DNA from: JBMYQA01 sp049600855
GTDB lineage: Bacteria; Bacteroidota; Bacteroidia; Cytophagales; Flammeovirgaceae
DNA: 9,381 nt
NCBI GenBank assembly: GCA_049600855.1
Contig: JBMYQA010000244.1
Location: 1-9,381, forward strand
Direction of reading: 5' to 3'
Shown here: in pieces, positions 6,863-9,381 of the stretch
Position numbering within the stretch: the stretch's first letter is position 1
Layout: the number at the start of each line of letters is the position of its first letter
Translations under genes and position numbers: made by a program
Notes under the pieces: generated by a model
Database searches by the model: none
What the model was told of the DNA's origin: nothing
The model's input: only the letters and a program-made list of their open reading frames with translations

Positions 6863-8704
6863 CTACTTTTCCAACTCAATAACATAAGCCGTTTTTGCAG
6901 CTAAACCAGCTTCTTTATCAAAGGCAAAATGCTTTCCTGAAATGACATCCTTACCTGACTTGAAATTAGATAATACTTCAGCAAAACGACTCCAATCTAC
7001 TTCAGACTTAGCTTTTCCTGCATTTAAAATGACCATTACTGTTTGCTCAGCATGTACTCTAAAGTAAACATATACATCGTCTTGAGGCACAAAATGAAGC
7101 AATTCTCCTTGATGCACTGCTACGGCATTTTTACGCCAATTTGCTACTTTACTCACAAAGCTCATCGCATCTTTTTCACTATTGCTCAAGCCTTTTCCAG
7201 TAAAGGCATTTTTGGTATCGCTAGCCCATCCGCCTGGCATATCTTCTCGAATGATCCAATCGGGTTTAGTGCCTTTCATTAAAATTTCAGAACCGTAATA
7301 CCATTGTGGAACTCCACGAGTAGTCATCAGAAATACAGTGGCTAACTTCCATAAATCCAAATCTTGATTAATGTCTGCATAAAAGCGGTTTACGTCATGA
7401 TTATCCAAGAAAATCACATTTTCATTAGGACTGCCGTATACATGATCTTGGGCTAATACATTTGCAATCGCCATTAGGTTCTTATTCTTAAATGCATCTA
7501 CGGCAGCGAAATACATAGGAAAATCGGTAATGCTATGGAGGTGACCGTGACGGCCGTCTTTATTCACTGTTGCGTTATTCCAAAACGCTTCAATAGCAAC
7601 CTCTCCTACCCAAACTTCTCCCGTTACAAATAAGCCAGGGTACTCTTCTTGAATGTATCGTGCTAAATACGTCATAAACGTTCCATTCGGGTAGGGATAG
7701 GTATCGATTCGAATCCCATCTAATTGCAAGTATTCTACCCACCAAATGGCATTTTGAGCTAAATAGGTTTGCAATTGAGGATTATCCAAATTCAAATCAG
7801 GCAATGAATCGTCGAACCAACCTTTTTGATGGCGATCTAAATCATGCTTTGATGCATATGGATCTGCGGCTGTAGCATTGTGAAATAAGGAATACCCATA
7901 CTTTTCTTTGGAATTAATCCAGTCGTCAGCAGGAAGATCATCCATCCACCAGTGCCCTAAACCACAGTGATTAAAAATCTGATCCATGACGATTTTTAAG
8001 CCTTTTTGGTGGGCTTTATCCACCAATTCCAGGTATTCTTCATTGCTCCCAAAACGCCTGTCAGTCAAGTAGAAATCGGTAATGCCATAACCGTGATATG
8101 AGGGATAATTCTGATCATTTTCTTGTGGAGGATTGAGCCACAAAGCAGTCATCCCCAAGTTGGAAATGTAATCAAGGTTATTAATAATCCCCCTTAAATC
8201 ACCTCCGTGTCTCGCTTTTGAATCTGCCCGATTGGTTTGCTCCTTCATCCCAGTAATTTGGTCATTTTTGGTATCTCCATTTGCAAAGCGGTCAGGGGTA
8301 ATGAGGTAAATCAGATCAGAACTATTGATGCTTGTTGTTTTCCAATCTTTGGCTGATTTCTGTTTCAGTTCATATGAAACTTCTTTCTGCTTTCCATCTT
8401 TCTCAAGCACTAGCTTGAAGTTTCCTGCTTGAGCTGATGCTGCAATTTCGAGGTATACAAACAGGTAATTGGGATTACTCAGGCTTTCAATACGCTGTAC
8501 CTTTGCCTGATCTCCCATAACTTTCACCTTTGACCCTGCAAGGTTATTTCCATAAAACATCACTTGCAGGCTTTTATTCTTCATGCCCGTCCACCAAAAT
8601 GCGGGTTCTACTTTTTGAATTTCCAACTCACTTTGGGCAAACGCACCAAAGTTCATGCATACAAAGTAGACGATAACTACACTTAAAACTTTTCTCATTT
8701 TCAT
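6863..8704 (-). CDS. Secreted alpha-amylase family enzyme (GH13; cyclomaltodextrinase/neopullulanase-like)
   Basis: From ATG 8704 this is a 613-aa protein (numbering from that Met). Residues 1-23 form a signal peptide: MKMRK, a hydrophobic core, and likely cleavage after AFA before QSELE. That makes it periplasmic or surface-exposed. An Ig-like N-terminal domain (about 25-115, with EPAFWWTGM) matches the cyclomaltodextrinase N-terminal family. The GH13 barrel follows from DLIYLITPDRFANGD (130-144). Its conserved regions are DQIFNH (241-246), DGIRID with nucleophile Asp334, GEVW with acid/base Glu363, and FLDNHD with Asp437, so the catalytic triad is complete. A beta-sandwich C-terminal domain runs from about 525. 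The family cleaves alpha-1,4 bonds in cyclodextrins, maltodextrins or pullulan. Flavobacterium cyclomaltodextrinase and Bacteroides SusA are the closest architectures I recognise. The frame stays open to an ATG at 8752, but that start would put 16 extra residues before the signal peptide. Met3 (8698) is an alternative start. A terminator follows the gene. Confidence 0.93.
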   Translation of the reverse strand: MKMRKVLSVVIVYFVCMNFGAFAQSELEIQKVEPAFWWTGMKNKSLQVMFYGNNLAGSKVKVMGDQAKVQRIESLSNPNYLFVYLEIAASAQAGNFKLVLEKDGKQKEVSYELKQKSAKDWKTTSINSSDLIYLITPDRFANGDTKNDQITGMKEQTNRADSKARHGGDLRGIINNLDYISNLGMTALWLNPPQENDQNYPSYHGYGITDFYLTDRRFGSNEEYLELVDKAHQKGLKIVMDQIFNHCGLGHWWMDDLPADDWINSKEKYGYSLFHNATAADPYASKHDLDRHQKGWFDDSLPDLNLDNPQLQTYLAQNAIWWVEYLQLDGIRIDTYPYPNGTFMTYLARYIQEEYPGLFVTGEVWVGEVAIEAFWNNATVNKDGRHGHLHSITDFPMYFAAVDAFKNKNLMAIANVLAQDHVYGSPNENVIFLDNHDVNRFYADINQDLDLWKLATVFLMTTRGVPQWYYGSEILMKGTKPDWIIREDMPGGWASDTKNAFTGKGLSNSEKDAMSFVSKVANWRKNAVAVHQGELLHFVPQDDVYVYFRVHAEQTVMVILNAGKAKSEVDWSRFAEVLSNFKSGKDVISGKHFAFDKEAGLAAKTAYVIELEK

Positions 8705-9005
8705 GCTAGTTAACCAAATAAAAACACCTTCCGAAAAGGTTTGCATAAGCAACTAAGTACTTGCATAGACAGCAATGAAGTAGCGATTTTGGTCGTTCGT
8801 GAAGGAATTGGGCTGTTGGTGAAAGAGTAAGAAATTTGTGACGTGATTTGTGTAGTTTAGTAAAATGTATTTTACACTTTTAGTGTTCAACGAGTTTACA
8901 AAACGAACTTCTCTAACATGATTTCGTTTAGCGTTCAAGGTATTTGGGTTATTCAGAACCTCGAATTATCAAACCATCAGGAAAATCTGAATTGAGTAAG
9001 TAAGC
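8705..9005. other. Divergent promoter region between amylase and histidine kinase
   Basis: This 301-bp spacer between two divergent genes must hold both promoters. I see no full TTG/TAnnTTTG promoter. It contains two adjoining symmetric elements: GTAAAAT-GT-ATTTTAC (8860-8875), a 16-bp inverted repeat with 7-bp arms, and ACACT-TTT-AGTGT (8874-8886). These are candidate regulator sites for either gene. A minus-strand open frame at 8753-8938 has low-complexity composition and no recognisable motif, and I do not call it a gene. Confidence 0.5.
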
Positions 9006-9381
9006 ATGGCACAAACAATAAATTGGCAAAAGACAAGACAGTGGTCAAAAAGCAATGAGTGGCTTTTTCATGTGTTGTATTGGGTCGTTTGGGTTTTGTT
9101 TTGGGGTTTGATGTGGGGAACCTTCGATCACAACTACACCAAAACCTTTAGCATTCAATTGTTGGAATTGCCTTTCAAAATGGCACTCGTGTACATTGGT
9201 TTGTTTTACCTGTTCCCAAAATTCTTTATCAAACGGCAATACACAAAATTTATTCGGAGCTACCTCCTACTACTCGTTGGTTTGGGGTTTTTACTTCGAA
9301 TCATCTGGTATCACCTACTCGAACCCATCTACTTTCCAGAGCGAATCGCTTATGGGGCGTTTAAGTTTACAGAAATTTTAA
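9006..9381 (+). CDS. Sensor histidine kinase of the LytS/YehU type, N-terminal part
   Basis: The frame opens at ATG 9006 and is still open at the window edge after 125 codons, so the gene is partial. The product begins MAQTINWQKTRQWSKSNEWL and has at least three hydrophobic segments: about 19-38 (rich in Trp: VLYWVVWVLFWGLMW), 50-71 (ELPFKMALVYIGLFYLFPKF) and 85-105 (SYLLLLVGLGFLLRIIW). The pattern of a WxxHxxYW-like first helix, a short loop, then a helix ending in YLFPKF and a basic linker is what I recognise from the membrane domains of Bacteroidota histidine kinases that pair with LytTR response regulators. The kinase domain itself (His_kinase, HATPase) lies outside the window, so the family call rests on the membrane part alone. 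A plus-strand open frame at 9196 inside this gene is an out-of-frame shadow. Confidence 0.7.
   Translation, partial: MAQTINWQKTRQWSKSNEWLFHVLYWVVWVLFWGLMWGTFDHNYTKTFSIQLLELPFKMALVYIGLFYLFPKFFIKRQYTKFIRSYLLLLVGLGFLLRIIWYHLLEPIYFPERIAYGAFKFTEIL

Noticed and set aside
7043..7282. Plus-strand open frame of 79 codons inside the amylase gene
   Set aside because: It is antisense to the conserved C-terminal half of the GH13 protein, with no recognisable domain.
8753..8938. Minus-strand open frame of 61 codons just upstream of the amylase
   Set aside because: It sits in the divergent promoter region over the symmetric elements, has Asn/Thr/Phe-rich composition and no motif, and its stop falls just upstream of the extended amylase frame. 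It is most likely non-coding.
9045..9239. Minus-strand open frame of 64 codons at the right edge
   Set aside because: It is antisense to the histidine kinase N-terminus, which has clear membrane helices in the plus-strand frame.
9196..9381. Plus-strand open frame of 61 codons at the right edge
   Set aside because: It is out of frame with the kinase gene starting at 9006, whose frame stays open to the edge and encodes convincing transmembrane segments.
1..9381. Search for CRISPR arrays, tRNA or rRNA genes, transposases, toxin-antitoxin or phage-defence genes
   Set aside because: No regularly spaced repeats, cloverleaf-like segments, transposase motifs or recognisable defence domains were seen on either strand.

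Overview
The window looks like chromosomal DNA from a member of the Bacteroidota. The evidence is low G+C with A/T-rich spacers, few recognisable Shine-Dalgarno sequences, a DUF349 protein of the Bacteroidota type, a secreted SusA/cyclomaltodextrinase-like GH13 enzyme, and the start of a LytS/YehU-type membrane histidine kinase. A Cytophagia-like or Flavobacteriia-like host is plausible, but the sequence alone does not settle the order. Most of the window is housekeeping and carbon-metabolism DNA. I see no phage, transposase, CRISPR array, rRNA or tRNA.

Layout, left to right. Positions 1-153 are A/T-rich with nothing recognisable. A minus-strand intrinsic terminator (154-181) closes a DUF349 coiled-coil gene (207-1499, minus). 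A 664-bp divergent spacer (1500-2163) holds a long inverted repeat and a few weak protein-like fragments. It leads into the ABC-F translation factor ettA (2164-3843, plus). A bidirectional terminator (3855-3888) separates ettA from the convergent pair pyrH-frr (minus, 5231 to 3909), which encodes UMP kinase and ribosome recycling factor. Upstream of pyrH is a promoter-like -7 element next to a perfect 9-bp inverted repeat.

Next is a minus-strand sugar module, read from high to low coordinates: a secreted alpha-amylase/cyclomaltodextrinase (8704-6863), a strong terminator with a competing hairpin (6769-6820), a PfkB-family sugar kinase (6646-5753), and a SemiSWEET-type sugar transporter (5763-5496). 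The transporter start overlaps the kinase stop by 11 bp. Its frame is broken after codon 46, near a run of five T. Read together, the genes suggest periplasmic maltodextrin cleavage, uptake of a released sugar by the small transporter, and phosphorylation by the kinase. If the frameshift is real, the uptake step is lost at this locus. The right edge carries the membrane-spanning N-terminus of a histidine kinase (9006 to beyond 9381, plus), divergent from the amylase.

The most useful new observation is the frameshifted SemiSWEET gene, which has no single long reading frame and so is easily missed. Second is the set of mutually exclusive hairpins between amylase and kinase, which could act as a simple terminator or as an attenuator. 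I found no convincing evidence of an entirely new biological system.
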